From NCBI RefSeq assembly GCF_026041215.1, contig NZ_JAPEIQ010000006.1, forward strand, positions 1 through 64,000: 64,000 nucleotides of DNA, read 5' to 3'. Both the position numbers and the translations under genes were made by a program. Under the pieces are notes generated by a model, which saw nothing but the letters and a program-made list of their open reading frames with translations, was not told where the DNA came from and ran no database searches. Below are positions 54,501 through 63,357 of this stretch, piece by piece (within the stretch, counting starts at the first letter, position 1; every line of letters starts with the position of its first letter). Source of the stretch: Hoyosella sp. YIM 151337. GTDB taxonomy: Bacteria > Actinomycetota > Actinomycetes > Mycobacteriales > Mycobacteriaceae.

Positions 54501-57500
54501 GTGACGAGCACTTTCATCTCCCCTTTCGGCGTGCCTTCGAGGGAAGTGAGGAAGTCTGCGACGAATTGAATCACATCGTTGTCCCGAATACGTGGATCGG
54601 CGGGCGTTCCGCGGCCGCCGCGAGGCAAAGGAAGCTGAATCTGGCTCGTGGCAGGCCGGTATTGCGCCGCGGGGAACAAACGCTTGAGTCGCACCTGCTT
54701 GGAGTCGGGCAATGTGATGGGTGACAGACGGATCTGCGTACCCGCAACAACGACGTCAGTAAGGCCACGCTCCCGGCACATGAGCCGCAGCCGCGCCACC
54801 GAAAGCAACCGCTTGACCTCCTCAGGAAGCGGACCATACCGGTCGATGAGTTCTTCCATCGCCGCGTCGAGGTCGGTGTCGCTCGTCGCGGCAGCGATCT
54901 TCCGATACGCCTCAAGCCGCAGCCGATCGCTGGATACATAGTCGGGCGGAATGTGCGCGTCGACAGGAAGGTCGATCTTGACTTCCTTCTTCTCTTCGGG
55001 AAGTTCGACGGGCCGCCCGTCAGCGATTGCTTTGAATGCTTCGACGGCCTCTCCCACGAGCCGGACGTAAAGATCGAAACCAACACCAGCCACGTGACCG
55101 GACTGTTCCGCGCCAAGGACGTTTCCAGCACCCCGGATTTCCAAGTCCTTCATGGCCACCGCCATGCCCGCACCGAGGTCGCTGTTCTGGGAGATCGTGG
55201 CGAGCCGGTCGTATGCCGTTTCGGTGAGCATCCGGTTCGACGGGTACAGGAAGTAGGCGTAGCCGCGTTCCCGGCCACGGCCAACACGCCCGCGCAACTG
55301 GTGCAACTGGGACAGGCCGAGCGCGTCGGCACGCTCCACGATCAATGTGTTGGCGTTGGAAATATCCAGACCGGTTTCGACGATAGTGGTGCACACGAGC
55401 ACGTCGAATTCTCGGTTCCAGAATCCTTGCACCGTCTTTTCCAGCGTGTCCTCGTTCATTTGTCCGTGCGCGACGACAACGCGCGCTTCCGGGACGAGAT
55501 CACGAATATGTTTGGCTGCCTTCTCGATTGAGCTGACCCTGTTGTGAACGTAGAACACCTGCCCGTCGCGGAGGAGTTCGCGGCGGATTGCAGCGCCTAC
55601 CTGCTTGTCTTCGTACGCACCGACATACGTGAGGACGGGCAGACGTTCCTCCGGTGGGGTGAGGATCGTGGACATTTCGCGAATGCCGGCCAGGGACATT
55701 TCAAGTGTCCGCGGAATTGGTGTCGCCGACATGGTGAGCATATCCACGTGCGACCGAAGCGCCTTGATGTGCTCTTTGTGCTCGACACCGAAACGCTGTT
55801 CCTCGTCGACGATCACGAGGCCGAGGTCTTTCCACCGGACGCCCGTCTGCAGCAGGCGGTGGGTGCCGATCACGATGTCGATCGAGCCGTCAGCGAGACC
55901 GGCAACCACTTCTCGCGATTCGGCTGGATCCGTGAAGCGCGATAGTTGCTTCACCTTCACCGGGAAGCCCGTCATGCGCTGCGTGAACGTCTCGGTGTGC
56001 TGCTGCGCGAGCAGGGTCGTCGGCACGAGAACCGCAACTTGTTTGCCTTCTTGAATGGCCTTGAACGCAGCACGTACCGCGATCTCGGTTTTGCCGAAAC
56101 CCACGTCACCGCAGATAACACGGTCCATTGGCACGGGCCGTTCCATATCTGCCTTGACTTCCGCGATCGCAGTCAGCTGGTCTTCCGTCTCAGAGAAGGC
56201 AAAAGCGTCCTCGAGTTCGTTCTGCCACGGCGTGTCCGCACCAAAGGCGTGCCCAGGAGAGGCTTGACGCTTGGCGTAAAGCTGCACGAGTTCGTTAGCG
56301 ATCTCGCGCACCGCTTTGCGGGCCTTGCGTTTGGTGTTCTGCCAGTCAGAGCCTCCCATCTTCGACAGGCTGGGCGCCTCACCACCGACGTATCGCGATA
56401 GCTGGTCGAGCGACTCCATTGGCACGAAAAGCCGGTCACCGGGCTGGCCGCGCTTACTGGCCGCGTACTCGATTACGAGGTATTCGCGGCGCGCGCCACC
56501 TACTGTCCGTTCGGCCATTTCGACGAACCGGCCGATGCCGTGCTGATCATGCACGACGAGATCACCCGCTTGGAGAGCGAGTGGATCCACCTGGTTGCGG
56601 CGCTTCGACGCGAGCTTGCGCGCGGGTACGGCGGTCGCACGGTTACCCGTGAGATCTGCCTCGGTCAGGATGATCAACCCAGCGTCGTCGAAAACTGCGC
56701 CGCTGCCCAGCGTCGCGCACAGCAAGTTGACCACTTGCGGAGCAGGCGCCGCTCCCGCCTCGAGGAGGGCGGCGGCCACTTCCGCGTCCAGCAGGCGTTC
56801 CCGGTAGCGCTGTGCGGTGCCTGCGCCGGGCACGACAATGACCGCATGACCGCCGTGAGACACGTGCGCACGCAGCATCGCGAACGTTGTCGCGATCTCC
56901 TGGTCACTGCCACGCGTTGCGGGTGCCGCGTGGATCGGCAGCACAATCTCGTCGTCGCTGCCGCTGGCCAGCTGCGTGAGGTTCCACCACCGCATCCCCT
57001 CGCCGAGTGCACGCTCGCGCACCACAGGCAGCGGTTTGAACGCGGACGCAGAGAGGTCGAGCGTGCCCGAATCAATCGGGGCCGCGCCACCGAACGACGC
57101 CGCAGCCCAGGATGCCTCAAGAAACTCAGTTCCTGAGCTGCGCAGATCATCGGCACGCGCGCTCGCCTTCTCCGGATCGCACATCACGATCACCGTGCCG
57201 CGTGGCAGCAAATCTGGGAGAAGCTCGAGAGGTCCCTCCGCAAGGACCGGTATGAGTGCTTCCATCCCTTCCACAGGAATTCCGGACGACAGCTTGTCGA
57301 ATAGCTCGACGAGCGTGTCGTTGCCCGCGTGCTCAACGGCCAGTGCGGCGGCACGGTCGCGTACCTGCTCAGTAAGTAGCAATTCGCGGCAGGGCGGCGC
57401 GATCAAAACGTCCAGCACACCGCCGGACAGCGACCGCTGATCGGCGACAGAGAACTCGCGCAGCTCAGTTACCTCGTCGCCCCAGAACTCCACGCGCACC

Positions 57501-58102
57501 GGATGCTCAGCGGTCGGCGGAAAGACATCGAGAATGCCACCACGGACCGCATACTCACCACGTTTGGCAACCATGTCGACGCGTTTGTACGCGAACTCGG
57601 TGAGCTCAGCAATCAGATCGCTGAAATTCCGTTCGTCACCAAGGCGCAGGACGATCGGTGGCCGTTGGCCAAGCCCGCGTGCCATCGGCTGGATCACCGC
57701 CCGCACGGGAGCGACGATCACCCGCAGCGGCGGCCCGAAAACCGCGTCATCAGGGTCAGCTAGGCGGCGCAATACCTGCAGGCGCTGCCCCACTGTGTCC
57801 GCACCCGGGGACAGCCGCTCATGCGGCAGCGTCTCCCACGACGGAAACAGCGCCACCGAGGCACCCATAGTGCCCTGCAGCTCAGCTGTGAGATCCTCCG
57901 CCTCCCGCCGCGTCGCGGTGACCAGCAGCACCGGCGCAGCCGCAGCGAGTGACGCAGCGAAAAATGGGCGCGCACCGGGCGGCGCGACGAAGGTGCACTC
58001 TGGCGTATCCGCGGCGTCGCGCACGCGGCGCAGCGCGGCATCTCTGCACGCGAACTCGAACAGCGCCGAGGACGCTCCTTGCCGTGACTGCTGAGCGGAC
58101 AA
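54497..58102 (-). CDS. mfd: Transcription-repair coupling factor
   Basis: A 1201-residue ATP-dependent translocase that removes stalled RNA polymerase and recruits UvrA. In order: a UvrB-like N-terminus, the RNA-polymerase interaction domain near 490-560, a DNA helicase core with Walker [13 protein letters not shown] (near 665) and [25 protein letters not shown], and the TRCF C-terminal domain. The start is TTG at 58102 behind a GAGGAG region. It is full-length. Confidence 0.96.
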   Translation of the reverse strand: MSAQQSRQGASSALFEFACRDAALRRVRDAADTPECTFVAPPGARPFFAASLAAAAPVLLVTATRREAEDLTAELQGTMGASVALFPSWETLPHERLSPGADTVGQRLQVLRRLADPDDAVFGPPLRVIVAPVRAVIQPMARGLGQRPPIVLRLGDERNFSDLIAELTEFAYKRVDMVAKRGEYAVRGGILDVFPPTAEHPVRVEFWGDEVTELREFSVADQRSLSGGVLDVLIAPPCRELLLTEQVRDRAAALAVEHAGNDTLVELFDKLSSGIPVEGMEALIPVLAEGPLELLPDLLPRGTVIVMCDPEKASARADDLRSSGTEFLEASWAAASFGGAAPIDSGTLDLSASAFKPLPVVRERALGEGMRWWNLTQLASGSDDEIVLPIHAAPATRGSDQEIATTFAMLRAHVSHGGHAVIVVPGAGTAQRYRERLLDAEVAAALLEAGAAPAPQVVNLLCATLGSGAVFDDAGLIILTEADLTGNRATAVPARKLASKRRNQVDPLALQAGDLVVHDQHGIGRFVEMAERTVGGARREYLVIEYAASKRGQPGDRLFVPMESLDQLSRYVGGEAPSLSKMGGSDWQNTKRKARKAVREIANELVQLYAKRQASPGHAFGADTPWQNELEDAFAFSETEDQLTAIAEVKADMERPVPMDRVICGDVGFGKTEIAVRAAFKAIQEGKQVAVLVPTTLLAQQHTETFTQRMTGFPVKVKQLSRFTDPAESREVVAGLADGSIDIVIGTHRLLQTGVRWKDLGLVIVDEEQRFGVEHKEHIKALRSHVDMLTMSATPIPRTLEMSLAGIREMSTILTPPEERLPVLTYVGAYEDKQVGAAIRRELLRDGQVFYVHNRVSSIEKAAKHIRDLVPEARVVVAHGQMNEDTLEKTVQGFWNREFDVLVCTTIVETGLDISNANTLIVERADALGLSQLHQLRGRVGRGRERGYAYFLYPSNRMLTETAYDRLATISQNSDLGAGMAVAMKDLEIRGAGNVLGAEQSGHVAGVGFDLYVRLVGEAVEAFKAIADGRPVELPEEKKEVKIDLPVDAHIPPDYVSSDRLRLEAYRKIAAATSDTDLDAAMEELIDRYGPLPEEVKRLLSVARLRLMCRERGLTDVVVAGTQIRLSPITLPDSKQVRLKRLFPAAQYRPATSQIQLPLPRGGRGTPADPRIRDNDVIQFVADFLTSLEGTPKGEMKVLVT

Positions 58103-58237
58103 CCCCGAGGCTCCTCACGCGATAGAACTGAATCCCCACCTGCCGGCCTGCATCGCGCGGACCAGCGGCCACGATTCTAATTCCGCACACTGACAATGTC
58201 CGCACCCGATGTCATCGGCCGCGGCCAGCCCAGCCTA

Positions 58238-58930
58238 TTACGTTCCTGAGGCGTCCGTTCCGTGCAGGTGCGGCTCCTCCTCGAGGTTCATCAGACCGTT
58301 CCAGCACAAGTTCACCAGGTGTGCCGCGACGATCTCCTTCGGCGGATTCCGCTCATCAAGCCACCACTGCGCGGTCACCGACACCATGCCCACCAGCGCC
58401 TGCGCATACAGTTCAGCTGACTCGGGCTGCAAACCCCGCTTCGCAAAGTCCGATGCGAGCAAATGCGTGACCTGGCTGATCGCGTCATTCAGCAAGCTCG
58501 AAAACGTTCCTGAACTCGCGCCCTTCGGCGAGTCACGCACCAGTATCCGAAACCCGTCGGTGCACTCCTCGATATACGTCAACAGCGCGAGCGCGACCTG
58601 CTCTACGCGCACCCGCGACCGGTGCGACGACAAGGACGACGTAATCCGGTCACGCAGATCCGACATCTCCCGGTCAACGATGACCGCGTAGATGCCCTCC
58701 TTACCTCCGAAGTGCTCGTACACCACAGGCTTAGAGACCTGAGCCCGCTGCGCGATCTCCTCCACCGAGGTCGCCTCGTAGCCCCGCTCCGCGAACAGGG
58801 AGCGAGCCACCTCAATCAACTGATTGCGGCGCTCAGCGCCCGTCATCCGAGCACGCGGAGCCCGCTCCGGCCCACCGACAGGGCCCGGACCAGCGGCTTC
58901 CGCACTCGAATTGCGTGCGCTCGTCATCAC
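58238..58930 (-). CDS. TetR-family regulator
   Basis: A 230-residue repressor with a 30-residue Pro/Gly-rich lead. The DNA-binding region reads RRNQLIEVARSLFAERGYEA and SVEEIAQRAQVSKPVVYEHF. It matches Rv1019 in position upstream of mfd. Ligand and targets are not known. ATG codons at 58930 and 58927 are equivalent. Confidence 0.9.
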   Translation of the reverse strand: MMTSARNSSAEAAGPGPVGGPERAPRARMTGAERRNQLIEVARSLFAERGYEATSVEEIAQRAQVSKPVVYEHFGGKEGIYAVIVDREMSDLRDRITSSLSSHRSRVRVEQVALALLTYIEECTDGFRILVRDSPKGASSGTFSSLLNDAISQVTHLLASDFAKRGLQPESAELYAQALVGMVSVTAQWWLDERNPPKEIVAAHLVNLCWNGLMNLEEEPHLHGTDASGT

Positions 58931-59054
58931 GAATCACCCTTCCAGCGAAATCAAAATCGCAACCAAGTCGACCAAAGACCACTCTGTATGTAAGGATCAT
59001 TGCGCACATTCGCTCCCCAGCCGAGCACTGGGGTCAGCCGGGTGTGGCATGCAA

Positions 59055-59126
59055 TCCGCCGTGGTGTAATTGGCAGCACCGCTGATTTTGGTTCAGCTAG
59101 TTCAGGTTCGAGTCCTGGCGGCGGAG
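59055..59126 (+). tRNA. tRNA-Gln (TTG)
   Basis: A full cloverleaf: acceptor TCCGCCG/CGGCGGA, anticodon stem GCTGA/TCAGC around TTTTGGT (anticodon TTG, reads CAA), T-arm CAGG-TTCGAGT-CCTG and discriminator G. The CCA is not encoded. The integrase relic on the other strand reads into its T-arm. Confidence 0.95.
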
Positions 59127-59300
59127 CTTTACGCAGATAGGGCCGGTTTCTAGCTTCCGACATGCGGCCCATAGGGGGTTTCCCGGCCATTCCCGGCCAG
59201 CCAGAAAAAGGTGGTCGATCGCTTCGCGTGTGCGGTCGTCCTCTGCGGGCCATAGATGGGTGTAGGTGTCGAGGGTCGTTTTCACGCTCGTATGCCCTAG
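59097..59300 (-). pseudogene. Tyrosine-recombinase integrase C-terminal stump
   Basis: About 67 codons remain: LGHTSVKTTLDTYTHLWPAE with the catalytic Tyr in the last integrase motif, then RTREAIDHLF. The frame ends with RRQDSNLN, which is the translated T-arm of the tRNA-Gln gene. The catalytic Arg and His boxes are absent. This is a remnant of an element that integrated into tRNA-Gln; the tRNA 3-prime part is the probable attachment site. Confidence 0.85.
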
Positions 59301-59302
59301 CC

Positions 59303-59689
59303 CTACCGGTCGATTAGTTGGTGTGCGCGTTGGTAGGAGACACCAAGGACGGATCCAATGTCACGGACTGGAACGTGGGCGCTGGCTAACGCCTGCGCTA
59401 GGTAGCGGGCGCGGTCACTTGCCTGCGCTTCGAGTTTCGCTGCGTGTTCGCGGAGTGATCTAATGTGCAGCGCTTCGCCGACGACGTCACCGAGTCCCTC
59501 CACCTCGACGGTGACGGTGACCTGCACGTCGGAAATCTTCGAATCTGTCGTTATGGCGATAAGTTCGCGAGCCATTTGCTCGACCTCGCTTACGCGGCGC
59601 GCCTGAGTGAGTTCGTCAAGTTCTGGCACCCGCACGATCCACCAGCGACCCTCTCGGGTCACTTTGACGTCGTAGGCGCTTCTGGCCAT
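59303..59689 (-). CDS. HicB-like antitoxin-type protein with C-terminal HTH
   Basis: A 128-residue protein. The first half has the partial-RNase-H fold of HicB (YDVKVTREGRWWIVRVPELD); the second half has a helix-turn-helix (VRDIGSVLGVSYQRAHQLI). AAGGGGG precedes the ATG. No HicA gene is beside it. A 56-codon frame at 59616-59786 overlaps its start and may be a leader or a chance frame. It is probably cargo of the lost integrated element. Confidence 0.75.
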   Translation of the reverse strand: MARSAYDVKVTREGRWWIVRVPELDELTQARRVSEVEQMARELIAITTDSKISDVQVTVTVEVEGLGDVVGEALHIRSLREHAAKLEAQASDRARYLAQALASAHVPVRDIGSVLGVSYQRAHQLIDR

Positions 59690-60053
59690 GGCTGCTGGTC
59701 CCCCTTGCTTCCTTACCGTGTTCCGCGGCGGCTTTGGCCACTTTGCGCATCGGGTGCTCCGCGATCCCGAGTAATTCTATTGACATAGACGAAATTAAGT
59801 CTAGCTGGGACGACACACTTCATTTCAGTGTTATCGTAATTCTGAAACCTCGATACGCCCTCGTGGCGTCGACTACTTCCTCGCGTTAACGCGGGGTCAC
59901 CATTGGGTCGAACGCGGTTAGATTTGGCAGACCGTTCCGGTCGGATCCGCGTGACCCGGTGGCGCTAGGTGGGTTTCACGCTGCGCGGACGGGCCGTCGC
60001 GACACTAACTTTCGAACGCTGACGTCCCGCCGCTCACACGCCCACTTCGCTGG
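59690..60053. other. Gap with no confirmed gene
   Basis: About 360 bp. An AT-rich patch holds AGACGAAATTAAGTCT (59787-59802), a near-palindrome that may act as promoter or operator for the HicB-like gene on the minus strand. The rest shows no gene or RNA that I can support. Confidence 0.4.
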
Positions 60054-60842
60054 TTAGCCGACCGGAATTGGGGTCGCACCCTGTTTCCCGAAGGGCCTCG
60101 TGACCGCCCACACTGCGAAGTGCTCCAAACGATTGAGCGCGAGCAGGAGGTTCAGTTTCATCCCGCGCATCTCGTGGTGCTTGAGGGTGCGGCTGATTGC
60201 CCGCGCGTACTGGCGGTACTCCCAGGGTGACGACAGGTAGCGGCGCGCCGAGACTTCAGCGCGCATCTCGAAGAGCTGGTGAATCGTACCGCCGACGCGC
60301 TGGGTTAGGCACAGCGCCATATCGATGTCGTCGAACAGGTCAGTTCGGGTGCTCGTTTCAGTTCGGACTTTCTGCCACGCCTGCTGCCGCATGGCCATGT
60401 TGTTCCCGGAAAACAACCCTGCCGGGCGGGAGCCCGTTTTCTTGTCCAGCCGCCCGTTCCACCAGCCAGCGACTGGCGTGCCGTAGAGATAGTTCAATCC
60501 TGCGAGCGCATCGACGTCGGGATGGGTCTCAAAATATTCGCGGATAGCGTCGGCCCAGCCTTCCATCACGCGGGTATCGGCGTCGATTCGCGCGATGATC
60601 TCGTAATTGGCCGAGTTGAACGCGGTAGTGCGGGCATGGACGACGCCTTGCTGTGGTTCATGGACCACCGTCACGCCACTGTATGACCGCGCGATATCAG
60701 CTGTCCCATCCGTCGAGTTGTTGTCAACCACGATTACTTCGTCCACGGACTGCCCTTGAAGCGATTCGAGACACGCCCCGATGGTGGTGGCTTCGTTGTA
60801 TGCAGGGATTACGACACTGATCTTCAGGCGGTTTTCTGGCAT
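60054..60842 (-). CDS. Family 2 glycosyltransferase
   Basis: A 262-residue GT-A enzyme: VVIPAYNEATTIGACLESLQ at the start, VVDNNSTDGT near 38, ARIDADTRVMEGW with the DxD-like metal motif near 85, and SGNNMAMRQQAW near 145. A C-terminal amphipathic part suggests membrane contact. It likely transfers a sugar to a lipid or polysaccharide; acceptor unknown. Confidence 0.88.
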   Translation of the reverse strand: MPENRLKISVVIPAYNEATTIGACLESLQGQSVDEVIVVDNNSTDGTADIARSYSGVTVVHEPQQGVVHARTTAFNSANYEIIARIDADTRVMEGWADAIREYFETHPDVDALAGLNYLYGTPVAGWWNGRLDKKTGSRPAGLFSGNNMAMRQQAWQKVRTETSTRTDLFDDIDMALCLTQRVGGTIHQLFEMRAEVSARRYLSSPWEYRQYARAISRTLKHHEMRGMKLNLLLALNRLEHFAVWAVTRPFGKQGATPIPVG

Positions 60843-61008
60843 GGCAAATACACGTCCTCTGGCGGCGATGGGGAGCGAAGGATGACGGTGAACTGAGCCA
60901 CACTCTTTGGGGCCTGCATCTTTTATACCCGTACGCTTAACGCGTAAAAAACCCGAAGTGTACTAATTCACACCGATCCGTTGCCCACCCGTAACCGGCC
61001 TGGGCGCC

Positions 61009-61536
61009 TCATTCCCCGAACGGGAAGCCGAGGCTTTCGCAATCCGCCCGGTCGGCGTAGCCCTGCTCGCACGCGTACCGCATCTGCACCTCGCCCGAGG
61101 AGGGACCGCCGCTGTAATCCGGAACATGTGTTGCGCTCGGGTCCGGCATTTCGACGCCCGTGTACGGATTCCTGCACACGACTCCATCACACTCAAACGT
61201 GTTCGCTTCACGCTCATGCCGGAGCACCTCATCGTGCACTGATTGGCAGTAGTCGGAGTAGCCGGTGACTGAACCGTCAGACCAGTACGTCACGATCGGG
61301 CCGAGGCCGGTTTGGCAGTCCACAATGACCGGTGCCGGCGCCTGGGTCGCCGGTTGCGGCGATGCGGGCGGTGGGGGCGGCATCTCCGCCTCGCTGGTTG
61401 CCGTTTCAGTGGGAGTTACGGGCGCAACGGGAGTCGTCGTGGCCGCCGGTTCGTCACCGCCCGGGTCGCCCCCGTCTGAAGCGCAAGCCGCCGCAGTGAG
61501 CGCCAAGATGGCGAGTGCCGCCGCTGTTCTCCGCAT
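61009..61536 (-). CDS. Hypothetical lipoprotein
   Basis: A 175-residue exported protein. Lipobox LTAAAC (Cys near 18), then a Thr/Pro/Ala-rich linker of about 50 residues and a small domain with six or more cysteines (VDCQTG, YCQS, FECDGVVCRN, ACEQGY, DCES) that probably form disulfides. No family recognised. Confidence 0.8.
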   Translation of the reverse strand: MRRTAAALAILALTAAACASDGGDPGGDEPAATTTPVAPVTPTETATSEAEMPPPPPASPQPATQAPAPVIVDCQTGLGPIVTYWSDGSVTGYSDYCQSVHDEVLRHEREANTFECDGVVCRNPYTGVEMPDPSATHVPDYSGGPSSGEVQMRYACEQGYADRADCESLGFPFGE

Positions 61537-61545
61537 GGAAACCGT

Positions 61546-61956
61546 CTACCCGGAGGGAACAGTCACCGGTAGCCCTAGAAGTAGGGGCACTGGGGCGGAC
61601 AATGACCCGCGCAGCCGAAGCCCAGCAGCTGCTCTGGCGAGGTGCGCGCGGAAGAATTGAAATACGCGTGCGAACGCGTCTTCAGTCGCGTCAGCGTCGT
61701 ACCTGAATCCAACGATCCGGGTCACCGCCTGTGCAGGCAACTCGGTCGCGAAGCTGTGTCCGACACCGGGATACTCGTTGAAGTCATGCTCGATGCCCTT
61801 TCGCTCCAGCGTCTTGCGGAGCCGCGTCGCGTTGCCGGGGTCCACCGGGTCGCGTCTTCCGTAACTCGCGACGATCGGGCATCCTCCGTCGACGATCCTG
61901 TCGTACATCGGAGGGATGGGCGTATAGAAAGGTGCCGCAGCGCCGGGCAACTTCAT
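61546..61956 (-). pseudogene. Dienelactone hydrolase-like C-terminal fragment
   Basis: About 110 codons match the last third of alpha/beta dienelactone-type hydrolases: CPIVASYGRRDPVDP (acid region) and HDFNEYPGVGHSFAT with the catalytic His, then DAFARVFQFFRAHL. The nucleophile and the first two thirds are missing. The C-terminal 30 residues beyond the helix are probably out of family. The fragment abuts the PAS-ANTAR stop, so a deletion placed it there. Confidence 0.7.
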
Positions 61957-62573
61957 TCCGAACGTCGTTCATGCACGGTTAGCAGCAGATCATCGAAGGC
62001 GCTCCGTGAATCTTCACTGAGTTCGATCTGAATCGCTGCGCGCCGGACCCGGCGGGCTATCTTGCTGATCTTCATATTCGTCGATTGTGAGCGCCAGCGC
62101 AGCACCTCGAATGCACGGTTTGCATCGATTCGGTAGACGAGCATCAGCATGCCTTTGACCTGGTCAATGGCTGCGCGGCTCTTGACGACCTCGGCCACTG
62201 CCTCGTCGGCGGAGACCTGCATGTCATGGACCCAGGTGTCGGTCACGTCGATGTAGAAGCCCTCCGTGCCGTCTGGCTCGCCCTTCTCGTCGTAGACGGT
62301 GCGACCCGCCACAACGACATAGCGGACACGGCCACTCGTGTCGATGATCCGGTAACGCCCGCTGAAGGGAACATTCGACTTCCTGGTCCGCTCCAGCAGA
62401 TCCGCGACCGCTTTCACGTCATCGGGATGCTTGTGCTGCATCACGAGTTCAGTGGTCGGCTCCACCGTTCCCGGCGCATAGCCATGTATTTCGGCAACCT
62501 CGTCGGACCACTCCCACCGGTCGGCTTTCGGCCAATAACGGAAGCTGCCGACCGCGTGAACAGCCTCGCTCAT
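61953..62573 (-). CDS. PAS-ANTAR regulatory protein
   Basis: A 206-residue protein. The PAS domain (about 10-118) contains VAEIHGYAPGT, HPDDVKAV and GRYRIIDTSGRVRYV. The ANTAR domain (about 128-190) contains SRAAIDQVKGMLMLVYRID and ending helices, a fold that binds RNA hairpins and prevents termination. It probably senses a redox or small-molecule signal and acts on nascent RNA; targets are unknown. Confidence 0.9.
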   Translation of the reverse strand: MSEAVHAVGSFRYWPKADRWEWSDEVAEIHGYAPGTVEPTTELVMQHKHPDDVKAVADLLERTRKSNVPFSGRYRIIDTSGRVRYVVVAGRTVYDEKGEPDGTEGFYIDVTDTWVHDMQVSADEAVAEVVKSRAAIDQVKGMLMLVYRIDANRAFEVLRWRSQSTNMKISKIARRVRRAAIQIELSEDSRSAFDDLLLTVHERRSE

Positions 62574-62623
62574 AGGTGGAGTTTACTCCGCCGCAGTGGC
62601 TTTCAACATCAAATACCGCGCTT

Positions 62624-62848
62624 TCAACTAGACGGTTCAGCCTTCCGTGTACGTCGTCCGGGGCTGCCAGGCGAGCGGCGGCCGGACGCGGCAGCCGCAG
62701 GGCGGTCCCGGATGATCGCCCCACACGTCCGGCACTCCCACGTACGGCAAAACGGCTCTGATGTGGTCTGCCAGCCCACAAGTACAGTGCCAGGGCCGAG
62801 TGGATGCCCACGGGGGCAGCGCTTCGGTGCGGGCTCAACCAGCTGCAC
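62624..62848 (-). CDS. Small conserved zinc-ribbon-like protein
   Basis: A 74-residue protein with CPRGHPLGPGTVLVGWQ and ECRTCGAIIRD, a two-part Cys/His pattern found in small actinobacterial proteins. The C-terminal 25 residues are basic and low-complexity. The GTG start lacks an ideal ribosome site, so the start is uncertain. Function unknown. Confidence 0.55.
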   Translation of the reverse strand: MQLVEPAPKRCPRGHPLGPGTVLVGWQTTSEPFCRTWECRTCGAIIRDRPAAAASGRRSPGSPGRRTRKAEPSS

Positions 62849-62900
62849 CTCTTCATGCTATTCGCTGGGCCTGACACTTAGTCCCGAGTCGCCGACTGCG

Positions 62901-63274
62901 TCACCCAGCGGTGCTGTGCGCGCGTTCTTTCTCCAGCCGAACTCTGGTGAAGAGGAACACGACCGCAACAACTCCCACGATGGCCAGCAACCTGTTGACA
63001 TCCACAGCGGGCACCCATCGGGCTGTGCCGTCTTTCAGCACGTACGCACCCACCGGCTTCGCGCCTGCCCCAAATCCGCCGCCTTCGCGCCTGCCCCAAA
63101 TCCGCCGCCTTCGCCACCCTGGCCGCTTTCGTCGTGACCATCGCCTCCACCGCCTCCGGTGGAGATCCGGGCCGCAGGGACGAGAGTGACACCGTCCCGC
63201 TCTATTGGTTCACCGAAAACGCGTCGTACGGATGCGGCCTCGCGCGCCGACGTCAGCACATCATTGAATTTCAC
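62901..63274 (-). pseudogene. GerW-family protein disrupted by a tandem duplication
   Basis: The frame from GTG 63274 (AGGGG seven bases upstream) reads KFNDVLTSAREAASVRRVFG, GVTLVPAARISTGGGGG and GGFGAGAK, the typical GerW/YtfJ-type front. It then runs into a second copy of a 26-bp unit and goes out of frame. With one copy removed, the rest reads PVGAYVLKDGTARWVPAVD and a final membrane span (LLAIVGVVAVVFLFTRV), ending at 62901. Thus 124 codons become broken by a 26-bp duplication. Family role in non-sporulating actinobacteria is unknown. Confidence 0.85.
63057..63108. repeat. 26-bp direct tandem duplication
   Basis: Two identical adjacent copies (63057-63082 and 63083-63108) within the GerW-type gene; a partial third match (CTTCGCC) follows. 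The unit length is not a multiple of three. Confidence 0.95.
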
Positions 63275-63357
63275 GGGAATCCCCTCAACTCATGTACGGC
63301 TACGAACCTTCCACCGTGACACTGCCGCGCGAGGCTGCGTATCCCAAGAGGAGAAAG

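Noticed and set aside
59616-59786. 56-codon frame upstream of the HicB-like gene as an independent gene
   Set aside because: It overlaps the HicB-like start, has no recognisable motif and its second half is Arg-rich out-of-frame sequence; noted only as a possible leader.
59097-60053. Complete prophage or integrative element
   Set aside because: Only an integrase stump and one HicB-like gene are present; no structural, replication or transfer genes follow.
63057-63108. Start of a CRISPR array
   Set aside because: Only two adjacent copies without spacers, inside a coding sequence; it is a tandem duplication.
62901-63274. Sporulation gene implying a spore former
   Set aside because: GerW/YtfJ-type proteins occur in many non-sporulating actinobacteria and nothing else in the window points to sporulation.
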